Assembly (NCBI GenBank): GCA_020726505.1
Contig: JAHLEZ010000032.1
Span: forward strand, 558,001-622,000
From: Leptodontidium sp. MPI-SDFR-AT-0119
Lineage: Eukaryota > Ascomycota > Leotiomycetes > Helotiales > Leptodontidiaceae
Length of the DNA stretch: 64,000 nt
Direction of reading: 5' to 3'
A model generated the notes under the pieces. That model did not search any database. It saw only the letters and a program-made list of their open reading frames with translations, and was not told the DNA's origin. Each line of letters starts with the position of its first letter. Within the stretch, counting starts at the first letter, position 1. The position numbers and the translations under genes were made by a program. This document shows, piece after piece, positions 1 to 12,069 of this stretch.

Positions 1-187
1 CATTGCCCAAAAGGCCGAAAACTGGGTCCACGATACCATCTGGGTTGTCGAGGTTCAAGCTGGCGCGGACACTAGTGAGGAACTTGGCGTGGGATTGTTC
101 CTGGGGAACTTCTCTGCGCATCTTTGTGGGAGCAGCAGAGGCAAGGCCGAAGAAGGCGAGGAGAACGGTGGCGGTTTCGTACTTCAT
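1..187 (-). CDS. Small secreted protein, N-terminal part (runs off left edge)
   Basis: The reverse strand opens at ATG 185-187 and stays open to the window edge for 62 codons. The first ~20 residues are a clear signal peptide: a short charged start (MKYE), a hydrophobic stretch TVLLAFFGLASA, then a likely cleavage at ASA-AP. A dibasic KMRR follows, as in a Kex2-type propeptide site. The visible mature part reads SHAKFLTSVRASLNLD and NPDGIVDPVFGLLGN. This resembles short conserved secreted proteins of unknown function in Leotiomycetes and Sordariomycetes, but that is recollection, not a search. No enzyme motif is visible. The C-terminus lies outside the window, so length and cysteine content cannot be judged. 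Confidence 0.7.
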   Translation of the reverse strand, partial: MKYETATVLLAFFGLASAAPTKMRREVPQEQSHAKFLTSVRASLNLDNPDGIVDPVFGLLGN

Positions 188-3100
188 GATTGCGGTCGTG
201 TAGAGATCGATGAAAGAATTGATAAATAGACAGTTAAAAGAAGGACCGGCCTAAGTGAGTGTTGAAAATTGCAATAAAGAATGTCAGAAGGGGAAGTTCA
301 CAGAACTGGGGAGATAAAGAATGTATAGTGAACTGGAAGAGACTGAATAATGCGATGAGGAAAGAAACAGCAATGCAGAGTGGACGAAGGCCTCTTATAG
401 CTTGAATCATCGAGGTTGGCGAAGTCTGGATCAAACCCGCGCCAAGCATAGTATCCTGCTCCTGTCACCCTGAACACTAACCTCATTACTGCAATGCAGA
501 TCATGCCTGGAGAACATGGCGTTTCTCACCCGTTCCTCCTCCCGATTCTCAGCCGCTCGACCCAATCGCCGCATGCCCTGAGCGGCATGGCTCTTGCTTG
601 GGCGCGTCTGCAGCTTGCACATTGGCCAAGAACGAGGGCTGCGGAATAAGAAGACCGATCAGATCCTGCCGCTAACACCAGGAAGATGGATCTCCGGGTA
701 TCAGACGGTCTCAAGCATCGGATGAGAGGGGAGGTGTAGGGGAGGTGTAGGGGAGGCTTGCCCACCACGTCCTAGTGTCTGGAATGAGGGACTCCTCGCG
801 ATTGATGCGCGCGGAGGAGAACCTGCAGAGTCAAGGTCATACCTGTCGTCAACTGGTGCCTTTGCGAATTTCAGCCTCGGATGCGCCGTTGAGATGAACA
901 GATCGGATGGACGGAGAATTCATGGGACGGATGTCGTCTCGAAGGGGACGTTGAGTTTGAGCTCTCGAGGCGAGATTGTCTGAGAGGCTGGTTGTGAGAC
1001 AGACACGTGATCGTCAGGGGTAGCGAACGGACCCAAGAAGCGCTTCGAGATGAAGGAGACCCATCCAAACTGGGATATCAGACTCGAAACCCCACATTAA
1101 TCCAGTTCTCACCATTGTCGTCACCCATCCGAAGTTTTCATGCTTCACTAGTATCATTAATCGTCCTTCAATGTTGGAAGAAGAGGCGACCCGGCCTGCA
1201 AATCTTGGGAAATCTCTAGACGATTGACGAAACGACTGTATCTTGCGAAATGTGCTCATTCTTTGCGGCTCATTTTTTTTTTCTTTTCGTTCATGGCCCT
1301 AGTAATCTGGCAAGCTATTGAAAAGAGCTCGAGTTAAGCTCTCGCACAGGCCTGTTGCCATATTAATCTCCTTTAGCGGTCCCGCTGTCAGTCCGAACTT
1401 TAGTTCGATTGACTTCTCGAAAAGGTTTGAGCTTATCTTAGAAAACTGCAGAAACGCAGATTTTCTCCCAGGATGGTATTTATTTGCATAAAGTGGATCT
1501 GAAAGTATAATATCAGATGAATTATGAGTCTGGACGAACACACTTTCATGGCATGAATCGAAACGTTCAGTCGAGATCATGAGTCCCGTTACCCCACCGA
1601 TTTTGCATGACTGTCGGTAGCGAGGCAGGACGATCATATGCTCTTCGTTTTGACCAGTGTCGATGAGAAGACGAAGCTTAATTCTGACGCATGATTAATA
1701 TTGGATGGAAGACGGAAAATTACACCTGGATCAGAATGCGCCGAGGCCTCCTGCGTCTGCACAAATCGCGTACAACTTCCAGTTCAAAGACGTCGTTGCA
1801 GGTTTCTGTGTCCCAGAAACCTTATAAAGTGGTTCAGAAGTGTCACAAAGTTGAGGTCGAACTTTGGTAACGAGCGCTTGAAGGATGTTCAGTTCTTCAC
1901 AAATGTTACATGAGTACACTCAGATGCAATAGTCAATTCGGTTGGTTGATATCGGGGTAAAGATGGGAACATCAGTTTCCGCGCCTCCAAAACATGCAGT
2001 GGGTACGTCTGCAGAGAGGTACTCCCTTTATTCAATGGTCTGCAAATGGGTCCTCTCCACTACATGGCTGTCTGACGAACCAGTAAACTCCCCTTCCCTG
2101 GGATTGGATGGCCCTATTTGCAAACCATTGAATAAAGCGAGTACTTGCTCAGAGAATCCGCTCGGTCGTAATCGCGGGCCTGCAGCTGTCATGAGAAAAT
2201 CTGGTAACTTGGCGGTTTTTCAAGTCCTCGATACGAGTTCCCAATTTGTGAAGACAGTGCCATCCAGGTATATAACTTGTCCTTTGAACATATTCTGTTC
2301 TCGAATATTGCATTGGTGTTGGGGCAAACAGAGGGCATTTTGTGGCTTGGGTACATTGGTACAAGGCTTTGACTCGTTCTGCAATGCTCGTCTGCCATTG
2401 TGAATCTTCAGATCTTTGCCTTCCTGAGGCGACGTTTGAAACCACTGGTGTCACTTCAGGTCACTGATTGACTTGGCTCTCCTAGTTGGGATTATACCGA
2501 TAGTTTCACGGTATGGAGCTTGGGAAAAGCCCTTTGAGAACGGAACAGGGAAGTTGCAGAGCTGTGGAATTTAAAGGCGACTACGCAGATTAGATGGAAT
2601 TTGACACTCCAACTATTACCATATCTCGGTCGCAAAGTGAGATAGATAGGTGCTCATCTTTATTATTACTTTGCTCATATGTTCTTAAAGTTTCCAGCAG
2701 ACTTCCTTCCAATAAAGTCCCCGTTCAAGAAGCTAGTCGAAAATAATGCTTCTGCAGTGGGTGATGTCTATATTCGTTCACACCAAAGCTCTTCAGACCA
2801 AACAATGACTATTATGTCTAGCCACAGAGGTATTGTCCCTCTTAATTCCAGTGTTTGGACCTAGGTTAATTCGAGAATCGACGGATGCAAAATGTTTAGG
2901 CTGCATTGTGTCTAGAGCCACGAGATATAAAACTTACAACATGGTAGCAGCCCGGATGGACATGTAGAAGGGATCTCTGAATGAGTAGCTCTTTCCATCG
3001 TGGCCCCAAATCGAATGCTGATTTCCAGCTGGCGGGGAAAGCCCAAAAGGTAGCAGTCACATCTCTGGAACCGTGTTCCTTCCCTAGCAAAACCACACTA

Positions 3101-3215
3101 CTAGATTTGAGCAACTTTTAACTTCTAGCATCGTCATCGTCATCGTCGATAGTTTTAAGGGTTCACAGATATTTACATTATTGAACATTCGCTTTTGAAA
3201 AACACAAATACCACC
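188..3215. other. 3-kb gene-poor stretch
   Basis: No convincing gene is seen. The longest open frames (1299-1637 minus, 112 codons; 1942-2403 plus, 153 codons) have no recognisable domain and no plausible splice partners. The 1942-2403 frame overlaps an inverted repeat. The first few hundred bases presumably hold the promoter of the leftmost secreted-protein gene. A short CATCGT triplet run lies near 3127-3150. Confidence 0.5.
2019..2144. repeat. Imperfect 34-bp inverted repeat around a 58-nt loop
   Basis: The left arm 2019-2052 and the right arm 2111-2144 are reverse complements at 30 of 34 positions. Three of the four differences are C/T or G/A transitions. The arms carry the core TTTATTCAATGGT. 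The structure would fold into a long hairpin. It could be the remains of a small inverted-repeat element or a fold-back duplication. No target-site duplication was recognised. Confidence 0.6.
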
Positions 3216-4503
3216 ATGTCTGCATCGGAATATCCTCCATGGGAACGTGATATGCAAGCCCCGGACCAGACAATCTTGTGGTCAGTCCATGCAAGCCAAT
3301 TCCCAGAGGTAAGTCTTCCCTACCTTCAAAGGCACAAGCTGATGTAGAATATAGCTTGCCCACTTATACCAGACAGAACAGCATCCTCGCTGCGCTCAGC
3401 AAGTTGACGCGCTGTTGAAAAGCAAGGAAGACCTGCTACCAGACTACTACAAGGCCATCTATATGCTCCTCCTCGCGATCTGCCAACCCGAAGACAAACA
3501 TGCTCGCATATGGAATATCCAAGCCCTCAGCACTTTCAGAGTAGTGGTCACCAACAACTCGCGGACAGTCAAATCGCAGGCTTTGTTAGAGACCTTGGTC
3601 TTTATATCGATGCTAGTCAACGTACACCTTGGAGGCGCTGAGAAGCAAGGAGGAGAGCCTACACAGGAGATGGAAGCGGATACCAAAGAGCGGTTAAGGG
3701 CGAAGAGCATTAGAGAGTTAGGACTCGAGACTTTCATGGTACATCACGCGTTGATTGTGGAACTTCAACAGTGGGATGCCGTGGAGAAGGTATTGTACAA
3801 GCACCGACGGGGTAGAGAAATTCGACAAGCAAAAGAGCGTTTTGACCACAAAGTGAAAAAGGAAAAGTTCATACGGAAGATACAATCCGAGCGGGAGAAG
3901 TATGGGCCAGAGTCAACGCAGTCACCTACCAGCAAACCCTCATCTCCTGGCCCATCAGGTTGCCCTGGTCCTAGCAGTCAGCAGACTGAACGAGTCCCCA
4001 GCGATTCGCCCGTACTCTCAGATTCTGTAAGAATAGCAAGCCCTCTTACAGCTAGTAATTCTAGAAGAGAAAAACTTCATGACAAACGGCTTGGAGAAGA
4101 ACCTCGACTCAAAGCACCTACACGCGCGCATCTGACGAAACCACATCATCCACTCAGGAATGAAGTATTAGCTTCAAGTGTCCATGACGGGAAAGATAAA
4201 GGAAAGGATGCAGAGGCAGAATCTTCAACACACGAATCGGCTGGTAATACGCCTGAAGTTCCCCCTCAAACTGCATTAAATCATGCACCTGAATCCACCA
4301 GTGGCCTTGTTCACAACCCCCGAAACAGCAAAAGGCTACCATCAGACTCGTATAATCAGGGAACAAAGGCCAAACGTCAAAACTATGGGCTTGCACAGGA
4401 GATTGGTGTCTATCGGGTTCAACAAAAGCTACTTGAAATGCACCATGACGCCACAAGCAAGCTTGCTTCTGGGAAGGGAAAAGAAAGGAGCAATGACTCC
4501 TGA
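3216..4503 (+). CDS. Unrecognised protein, helical N-half and disordered Ser/Pro-rich C-half
   Basis: Two exons, 3216-3308 and 3355-4503, flank a 46-nt intron (GTAAGT...ATAG) and give 413 aa. The start ATG has a good context (CCACCATG) and begins MSASEYPPWERD. Residues ~30-180 look helical. A strongly basic, possibly coiled-coil segment follows (KHRRGREIRQAKERFDHKVK). From ~200 on the chain is rich in Ser, Pro, Lys and Glu and looks disordered, with repeated KGK-type basic motifs near the end that could act in nuclear import. I do not recognise a domain and assign no function. The next gene-like sequence downstream is a transposon that begins about 250 bp after the stop. Confidence 0.6.
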
Positions 4504-4752
4504 ACGTCGCTCCCAGCATGGCGTTCCAAGTGAGGGGGCTGTCTCCGGGTGTACCAAGTTTGCCTTTCACAGGCTAGCAGAACACTTCTCAAACTTCTCA
4601 CGGGTACTAAAATGGACTATCAAAGACACTAAGGCTCAACTGGAAATCAAGGATTTGAGAGCGGGTTGATGTTGTTGCTGAAGAAGAAAAAAAAGTCTGG
4701 ATATGGCGATGTTCCATAATAAGATGCTGGCAACGAATGAAAGGCCTGGGTA

Positions 4753-4804
4753 ACGTCTAACCCCACCCTTCCGGCCACCCCCCCCTTCCGGCCACCTCGC
4801 TTAA
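4753..4804 (+). repeat. Left terminal inverted repeat with internal 17-bp duplication
   Basis: This is the reverse complement of the right end but 52 bp instead of 35 bp. The motif CCTTCCGGCCACC occurs twice in tandem, separated by a C-run, whereas the right end has it once. Confidence 0.85.
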
Positions 4805-4929
4805 CCTCACCGCTACTTATATTACTTTACTTTAATAATTAATAATTATTTTATTCTCTAATCGTTTTTTTTTGAAATTTAGAGTACGAATTGTTCACAT
4901 TATAAAGCCTAAATACACTGAATATAACA

Positions 4930-6360
4930 TCAAATCTGCTTTGGAGGAAGTAGTAAATAGCAAATCTATACGAAAGGCATCGCTTGAGTGAGGTGTTCTA
5001 AGGAGTACCTTTCAAGATCGTAACACAACGACTCAGTCACGTCAAGAGGGTGCTAGCTACTTGCAAAGACTACCTACGGTAGTAGAGAAACGATTAACTG
5101 ATTAGGTACTAAATCAAGAGGCTCTTGGCCATAGAGTTACGCACGTATAGATTCGGCTTTTTGCGGAGAGGCTTCTAGTTCTTTAAGGAGATTACAAACC
5201 ACTCGGAAGACACTAGATTACACGATTTTTGGCTCGTAATCCTGCTCTTAAGACTAAAAAGCAAATCCCTGTTAATTCTGTACGAGTTAATTGCGCTCGA
5301 TTTAAAGTTATTAGGCCTTAGTTTTAAAAACTATAAATTCCGGCAATTAAAGCTATTCTAGCCAGCTAACGATGGAATATAAACGAGACAGGTATTATAA
5401 AAGGTTATAGTCTTAATAGATATATTATAGGGAGTGCCGAAACACGTATAATATAAGGGAAATAGCTAGGTTCTCGTGGTTGAACGACAATTCTTAAGTG
5501 TATCTTAGTAATCGGAGCTTCGATAGATCTAGCTGTAGTATATAAGGGGAAATTAGTATAATAACAGTGGTTTTCGTCTTAATTAGATCTATTTGATAAT
5601 TAGCACTTTATAGTAACCGAAAATGGGTGGACGACTAATGCCACGGCTTTAGAGTGGCTAGAGAAGGTGTTTATCCCTTAGACTTAACTACGTGATTATT
5701 TAGTAAGACTCCTCATTCTAGACGGCCATAGGAGCCACGAGACAATAGAATTCCTTTAGAAGTGCCTTAAGTATAATATATATCTCTTATTCTTACTGGC
5801 ACATACGTTACACGTCTTATAACCTCTTGATTTGACGGTTTTCTCGTCACTTAAGCGTACATACCGGAAAGAGCTGCAAAAGTTGAGTTCTTTAATTGAT
5901 TCTACACTAATTAGTAAGCGCAACTTTTTTATTTACTATCAAAAGGCATGTCAAGAGAGTATTACACCCTTAAATATTAAATTAGGGTGGAGGACTACAG
6001 GTTTATGGCCAGTATCTGTCGTTAAGCCGTTGATAAGCCCTTTACTATTAGAAAACAGTAATAAATCGACAAATCTAGCGCTCCTAAAGCCTCACGAGAC
6101 GCTAATACAACCTCTGAAGGTTTTTAATACTTTAATTAAGTTATAGACTCTAAAGGTACGGAAAGATTTATACTTACAGATTCGTAATTTGGCTAGTAGA
6201 TTATATGACTAACTTCTAACGTAACGTTTACTTTTTAAGAAGGTTATAAAAGGAATCGACGAAAAGGAATACGAATTAGGAAAGGCAAATATAAAAATTA
6301 AAGAGTTAGAAGAGAGATTAGAGTACTTAAGGCTAAAGAAAAAGAGGAAGGTTTAGACAA
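4930..6360 (+). pseudogene. Transposase of the Fot1/pogo element, inactivated by C-to-T/G-to-A changes
   Basis: Frame fragments read in family order. A helix-turn-helix start (NSKSIRKASLE, about 4960) is followed by SYLQRLPTVVEKRLTD, the CENP-B-like segment ITRFLARNPALKTKKQIP (about 5220), the catalytic block with LLILDGHRSHE (about 5710), and the C-terminus GLWPVSVVKPLISPLLLENS (about 6000). The last part lies in the longest surviving frame (5832-6146). Conserved Trp codons are now stops, for example TGA at 4989-4991 and TAG at 5103-5105. The first catalytic Asp (family motif MDEAG) reads as Asn. These are all C:G to T:A changes. Family knowledge supports DDE transposase; loss of activity is certain. 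Confidence 0.9.
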
Positions 6361-6535
6361 GTCCAAATTCTAAGTTTGTTATAATACGTGTTATTAAAGA
6401 GGCTCAAATTGTAGCTGGAGAACGTTAAATTACACCTGTAAAACCAGAATTAGGAGGAGAATTAGATTCTATAATATCTTGTATTAAAGTTGACGCTAAG
6501 TAAAGTTATTAGGTCTTAAATAAAGAGGGTTGCAA

Positions 6536-6570
6536 TTAAGCGAGGTGGCCGGAAGGGTGGGGTTAGACGT
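6536..6570 (-). repeat. Right terminal inverted repeat (35 bp)
   Basis: It reads TTAAGCGAGGTGGCCGG then AAGGGTGGGGTTAGACGT and is followed by TA. It pairs with the left repeat once the 17-bp duplication there is removed. Confidence 0.88.
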
Positions 6571-6572
6571 TA

Positions 6573-7864
6573 ACGTGTCTACTTCTATCATGCATTGTTA
6601 CGCCAGGGAGGAGACTTTTGACCAAATCCCCGAAGTCCCAAACATCCGTCTTGCCCAGCTGTTAGTCCAACTCGAAGCAGTGTATTTTGATTCGAAATCA
6701 ACCATAGTAGCAAATTATAGGATACGAGAGATTGGAGTCTAATGAAGAGCGGCACGCGTATAGATAATCCCCAATTGCGACAGCTTAATCTTCTACCTCG
6801 AACAGGGTCATTTCTGGTATTGATCAAAAGATACCGTCGAGACTTCTCCAAGGTCGGCCTATAGCAATTAGATATCATGCTTTGAAATACAAACACATCG
6901 AAATGCTGTTCCAACTATGAGGCCGGAATACTGGATGTCGTGGCTGGGAGTTGTTGTTGTTGGAAGGCAGCAGAGGAAGCGAATTTACGCTGCTGACTTT
7001 TGGTACGAACTCCAAACCCAATCCAAGCCGAGCGACCAGAGCATCACCCAACAGCAACATCAACATCAACATCATCAGCCACAATCGCTTACAGTTACCA
7101 GGCAAGCTTTATTCCGAATACCACCAGATATGCACCAAGATCCCACCGTTATTCGAACAATACCGAACCTGCGCGATCAAATTGGACCATGAGAAGGGAG
7201 GGCTTCGGGCACGATGATTGGGGCGGTTCGCGAATCGATTGATTGAAGCAGCATAACACTGAACGAGAGTGATGGGGTAGTGGGCGATGAATACAATAGA
7301 CATTGGGTTTCTGCCGGACTATCGCTCCGCTAGCATCTGCGGGGTGACGAATGATGCGTTCAAAGTCGTACTTGAACTGGTCCGGACAGAGTTGGGCATA
7401 TATTGAGAGCTATGGTAGAATGTCTCCTACCTTCGAAATGTCTACGGTAGAATACTAGAGCATAGCCTAGATGCTGAGAGATTGATCTGCGGGAGGGCAA
7501 TTCATTGCCAAATATCCAGGCATGTTAGGAGGGTTAGGAGGGCAGGTCACATCCGAGGAGTCATGAGCTCGAGAGCATCTGTCTCGCAGGGAAGCGAAAC
7601 TGGACAACTCGCGCTGGCTCTCCCACCGAGTGGTTACTGGTATTATTTGGCATGGAGGGTGGGAGAAGACGGCGACAAAGGATCTGTGGAACTTTGGAGC
7701 ACAACGCCTGGGTTACAGAAATGGTCATTGGCCTGGGGACGTCCCTGGGCCTGGACACAATGATGAGAATCACAAGGATAAGATCGACGGACAGCTTGCA
7801 AGTGCATGCAATAGAGACATCACATTGAACTATCATTGATGTCTGTCTAAAAAACCAGCCCCCT
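6573..7864. other. 1.3-kb stretch without a convincing gene
   Basis: Short overlapping frames at 6917-7242 encode Gln/His/Asn-rich peptides from a CAA/CAT-rich patch near 7050-7085. One frame reads LYSEYHQICTKIPPLF, which looks protein-like but belongs to no family I know and cannot be joined to a larger model. The 7482-7763 frame has no domain. It may hold remnants of a gene disrupted near the transposon insertion. Confidence 0.35.
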
Positions 7865-8571
7865 CTACCATGGCATGATGGTTCCATCGAACTTGAAGAA
7901 CCTCCCACTGTCTTCCACCTTTAGATCTGCAATCACCTTCAGCATCGCCTCTACAGACTCCTCCACCCTCATTCCACCCGAGCCAGCGATATTCCCCATG
8001 TCAGTTACAACCCATCCTGGATGGATCGGAATAACGGTGAAGCCCTGGTCCTGGAGCTCATGTGGTACTGCACAGCAAGCATGTTCAGAGCAGCCTTGGA
8101 CACCGCATAGGGGCCGTTGAAGCCAACATGGGAGCCTCTTTGAAGCTCGTTGGATCCCGAAGTAGACGAAATGACGATGATTTTCCTCATCGTGGCCGCG
8201 AGCAGAGCCGGAAGGAATGCCTTGATAACTCGGTTCGGTCCAACTACGTTGGTGTTCAGGTGTGAGACCAGGTCATCGGATGTGATGCCGAGAAGAGTGT
8301 CATTGCAGCCCATGGCTGCATTGACGATGAGGAGATCTAGCTCAGGGATGTTCTTTGCTGCCACTGTGACGGATTCGTCGTCTGTGATGTCCAATGTGAT
8401 CAACTTCACATTTGATCCCTCCAAGTCTCTCTGCGGCGATCGAGTCGAGGCGATCACTCGAGTATCTTTCATTCCCGCCAATTGCTTTACCAGCTCTTTT
8501 CCTATTCCCCTGGAAGCTCCGATGACTGCAACTATCATTGGGCCATTCTGCTGTTGATTGAAGGACGCCAT
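7865..8571 (-). pseudogene. Short-chain dehydrogenase/reductase, single frameshift near its 3' third
   Basis: The frame starts at ATG 8569-8571. It carries the Rossmann cofactor motif GASRGIG (family TGxxxGxG), the NNAG-equivalent VNAAMG, and the catalytic SSTSGS plus YAVSK (Tyr-x3-Lys) of classical SDR enzymes. Just after AVQY, near 8062-8066, the frame runs out of phase. The family's continuation (HELQDQGF, then PIHPGWVVTDMG) is in the next frame and ends at TAG 7865-7867. The length 707 nt is one short of a whole number of codons, so one base appears deleted. If genuine, the product loses the C-terminal substrate-binding part. A sequencing error is the alternative. The substrate is unknown; the family resembles carbonyl/ketoreductases. 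Confidence 0.8.
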
Positions 8572-9411
8572 TTCGAGTTTACGGTAGGTCGAGCTGCAGT
8601 ATTCGTGCTCGTGTATGATGTTTTTGGGGATATTGAGAGGCTCTCTTTTTTATGGTCGATCCAGAAGTTTAAGTAATTCCGGAATATTTCTTGCTTTGGT
8701 GTGTTGTAATACAAAGTGTGCTTGCTCGGGCACACCATTTATTTCACCACGTCATGGATGCGTTTGTTTTCTTGCCCCTCGTATCCATTCCTCAAACCCA
8801 CTCTAGTTGAAAGCCTAGCGGGCTAGTGCCAAGGCTAAGTAATTGAATTGCGTTCATCCTGATCAGTCTTTCACGTTATTAATGTTTGACGTGAAATCCA
8901 TTGAAGCGTCGTCAGCCCGATCCCCCACAATCATTTGTGCTGGACGTAGACAGTATCACGAACTCTCATGGCGCAACGTCTTCTGTGTAGCCACAGATAC
9001 TGTGGAAATGAGAACTGTGCATCATCACATGGCCGTGCCAAGGAGTAGAGATACCTCTTTCGGTTGCTGGGAGCTGCTAGGTAGGGGTCCCTTCATCACA
9101 TCACAGGGTGCGCCTACAGAGTGACCGATGAACGACTGACCACGGAACATGTCTCAGCAAAGATTCCCTGTAACAGTAATGGCTAGCCGTCACTGTCCTT
9201 TACCAGAAGAAAGCTTCTGGCTATTCACCGGCCTGTCGTACTAAGCATCTGCGATTGAATGGATAAGCTGGACAGATATCAAGATACACGCAGGCGACTG
9301 GTTCTATGGCTTCTAACAATGTTCGATTTCCAAGTATTACCGAATTTTAATGTATGTAGGTATCATGTGGTTTACATCTCACCTCCGTCACAATCTCCCT
9401 ACAGCTAGATT
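8572..9411. other. Intergenic, no gene seen
   Basis: This is 840 bp between the start of the broken SDR and the 3' end of the P450. Frames such as 8843-9124 show no motif and no codon-bias support. Confidence 0.5.
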
Positions 9412-11367
9412 TTATACCACCCGTCTCTTGACTCTGGCAGGCATGTCATCTGATGGCTTAGCAGTAGTCCTCACCTGCTGATACGCACGTGTTCCTGAAG
9501 CCCACAGTTAGCATATACGGGACATCTCTAGCATGGCCACTCACCAAACATTCCCCTCCTCCCATCCAACATCTCACCTGGCTTCTCCCTGCCCAACATC
9601 CGATCCCACTCCTCATATGCGGAACTGATATCAAAATCCCTCGACGTCATGACCATAATAATTTTCATCTCAAGGACCGCCAGTTCCTGACCAATGCATC
9701 CCCTGGGGCCCTTCTCGAATGGACGCCAGGAGTCCTTCACGATCTCTTTCTGCGCGGGGTAGTTGTTGGGTGCAGGCAGGAAGCGTTCAGGAATGAAAGA
9801 GTCCGGCTCGGGAAAGAGGTCTGCTCGCCTGTGGATCGTGTGCAGGTTTATCCAAACCATGGTCTTTTCTGTGCTGTAGGTTGTGCCGTTTGTGGTTAAA
9901 GAGACGGATTTGCTCCCTTCGCGGGCGGTGGAGGCTGGTGGATAGAGGCGGAGGACCTCTGTGGTGGGTTGTTAGCTGATGGTATTTTTGTTTTTAAGTG
10001 TGGATTTTAGGACGGGACGGAGTGAGGGTACCTTTGATGACGGCCAGAGTGAACGGGATCTCGTTCAGCAAAGCTGGCTTTCTCTTGATGGCTTCAGCGG
10101 CATTGGCGGAGGGGCCAAAGACATCGTCGTGTTCCTGACGGACTTTCGCTAGTGCTTCGGGGTGCGTGTTCAGCTCGTGGTATATGTAGCAGAGTGTCGA
10201 CGAAGAGGTGTCATGGCCAGCGAAGAGGAATGTCTTCATCTGATCGGTGGCAACTTGTAAGAATCTAGCATCTACAAGGCCCGCTTTGCCATCATCGCCA
10301 GCAACGAGAAATTCGTCGACTGCTAGGTCAATGGCAGGTCTACGGCCAGACTTCTTCACTGAGGCACAATTCTCTGGCGGCCGAAGAGCTAGTCGCTGCT
10401 TGATGACTTTCTTGATGTAGTTGTCTGTGATGCGGGTATAATACCAATGGGCTATTGGAGTAATCGGGTTTAGATTCTGGAAGGGATGGGTCGTCACTGT
10501 GGCCGGCGACCACCTGACCGATCCTCTGAAGCCATTGACCATTTCATTCTCACTCGTCTGTGAGTTCAAATCATGATCTAGAACAACGTGGCCCATGATA
10601 TCTATAGTCAGACGTGCAAGTGCATCATCCAGAGGTTTTATCTCTCCCGAGTCTGCCAGCTTGTTGAGGACTTTGATAAAGATGGTTGTGTCGTCCACGA
10701 TACCAGGGACGAGAGTCATGAGATGTCCTGCTGCGAAACCTGGGTTGAAGAGTGCGCGGGTCTTCTTCCATTCTTGATCTTCCGTGGTCAACATGCTAGT
10801 CTTACCGACCACGTGCCCGACATAGTCGGGATACTTGTGGTATTTGTGTAGATTGTTTTGCTGGACAGCTTGCGCTGCGACGGCCTAGATGAGACATGTC
10901 AGTAAATAGCATTGATTGCTTGAATCGATGATTTGAGCTAGTATTTACTGGATCATTGATAACAAGCTGGCGCCAATCAGACGCAGGCCAATTGTCGAGG
11001 AAGTACAAATTTCCCAGGTTGTATTTGCGCCAAAGAACAGTCATCGTGGTCATCGGATGAGTATCGCTAGGACTGTTTTTGTATAAGCCCGCGATACCTG
11101 GAATTGTTCCAAACCACATGCTAAAGGGAGGGGAAGGTAATGGGCCATGCTGGGGAATTAGGTCAATAAAGCATTTCAGTGATACTTGGCAGTTCAACCT
11201 ACAAGATGTCGAAATTCTCGTCGGTGGTTGATGACCTTTGCCACGTAGAGAGCTGCAAGCGATGCAGCAACAAAGAGTATGGCGTTCAGAGAAGAGCGGT
11301 AATGTGTAGAAAATCCCTCCACGGGATGATGCGAGCTGGTAGTATTCATGGCTGGCTGGATCGACAT
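9412..11367 (-). CDS. Cytochrome P450 monooxygenase, membrane-anchored
   Basis: Five exons on the minus strand (11367-11203, 11149-10949, 10884-10032, 9958-9545, 9494-9412) join in phase to 571 aa. A single N-terminal membrane segment (SLNAILFVAASLAALYVAKV) anchors it in the ER. The I-helix oxygen-binding motif AGHDTSS lies at ~344-350. The ExxR motif EVLR is at 407-410, with its Glu codon split by intron 3. The PERF-type motif is FIPERFLP, and the heme loop FEKGPRGCIG has its Cys ligand near residue 494. All signature residues are present, so it should be active. The substrate cannot be read; fungal relatives act in secondary metabolism or detoxification. It is transcribed divergently from a Zn2Cys6 regulator 702 bp away. 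The ATG at 11367 is preferred, with a second in-frame ATG six codons later. Confidence 0.9.
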
Positions 11368-12069
11368 CGCGGATATTGAATGCTGTCAGGCTGTATCATG
11401 GAGAAAGCAATTGGGGATTTCTGTCTAGTACTTCCAATACTTTCGAATTTGTTGAACAGCGACTATTGAGTCGATAAGACCAGTCTAGTAGCGGATTTTG
11501 AAGTTCCTTGCCAGCGGCTGGCCGTTTCAATCAAACTGAACAACAGCAGATGTCGACCTTGACTCTTGGGTCACTGCAAGGTGGTAAGCATGCTGATCCG
11601 GGATTGACCATTGTACGTGACTGTACCTTATTCTGAGGACTGTGGTTTATATGTATATACAAATAAATGCAGTGCAAAAAGAAAATGAAGTTAAAGTTCA
11701 AGAGAGGGTGAAATTCGAAAAAGTCCCAAAAACCCTTGGCCATCCACGCTGCCATGATCCAGGCTTACGTTATCCGACAGCTCTCATTGGCATGCCCCAG
11801 AACTCTAAGTATCTTCATCCCAGTACATCATATCTCATTGGACAATCCTCGTAGCAAAGGCCAATCGGTCGAGTTGAAACTTTGCATGTCGATATCTGTC
11901 AGCACTAACGCCAAAATGGCGGCGGGAGTGCGGCACAATAGACGCTACAAGCACTAGGTTCTAGCGCGTCAATACATCACCAACCCCACTGTGTCGAACT
12001 CCGATCATTCAATCGTGCAAGTCTAGCTGTGAACTATTCATTTCTTTGGCATTCACACTTCGTGGAAGG
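11368..12069. promoter_or_regulatory. Shared divergent promoter region of P450 and Zn2Cys6 regulator
   Basis: These 702 bp separate two start codons facing away from each other. No convincing frame lies inside. Head-to-head placement suggests joint regulation, possibly by the regulator itself; this is inference. No clear CGG-N-CCG palindrome was identified by eye. Confidence 0.45.

Larger units (their letters stand above)
4753..6570 (+). mobile_element. Fot1/pogo-type (Tc1/mariner superfamily) DNA transposon, RIP-degraded, complete with both ends
   Basis: The element is bounded by inverted terminal repeats that start ACGTCTAACCCCACCC on the left (4753) and end in the complement of the same sequence on the right (6570). 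TA dinucleotides flank both sides (4751-4752 and 6571-6572), the target duplication expected for this superfamily. The interior is very AT-rich compared with the flanks and encodes a transposase on the plus strand, riddled with stops. Total length is 1818 bp, usual for Fot1-like elements. It is non-autonomous now and possibly still mobilisable in trans, because the ends look intact apart from a 17-bp duplication in the left repeat. Confidence 0.92.

Noticed and set aside
1942..2403. 153-codon plus-strand frame
   Set aside because: No domain; part of its sequence is explained by the inverted repeat, and no splice partner was found.
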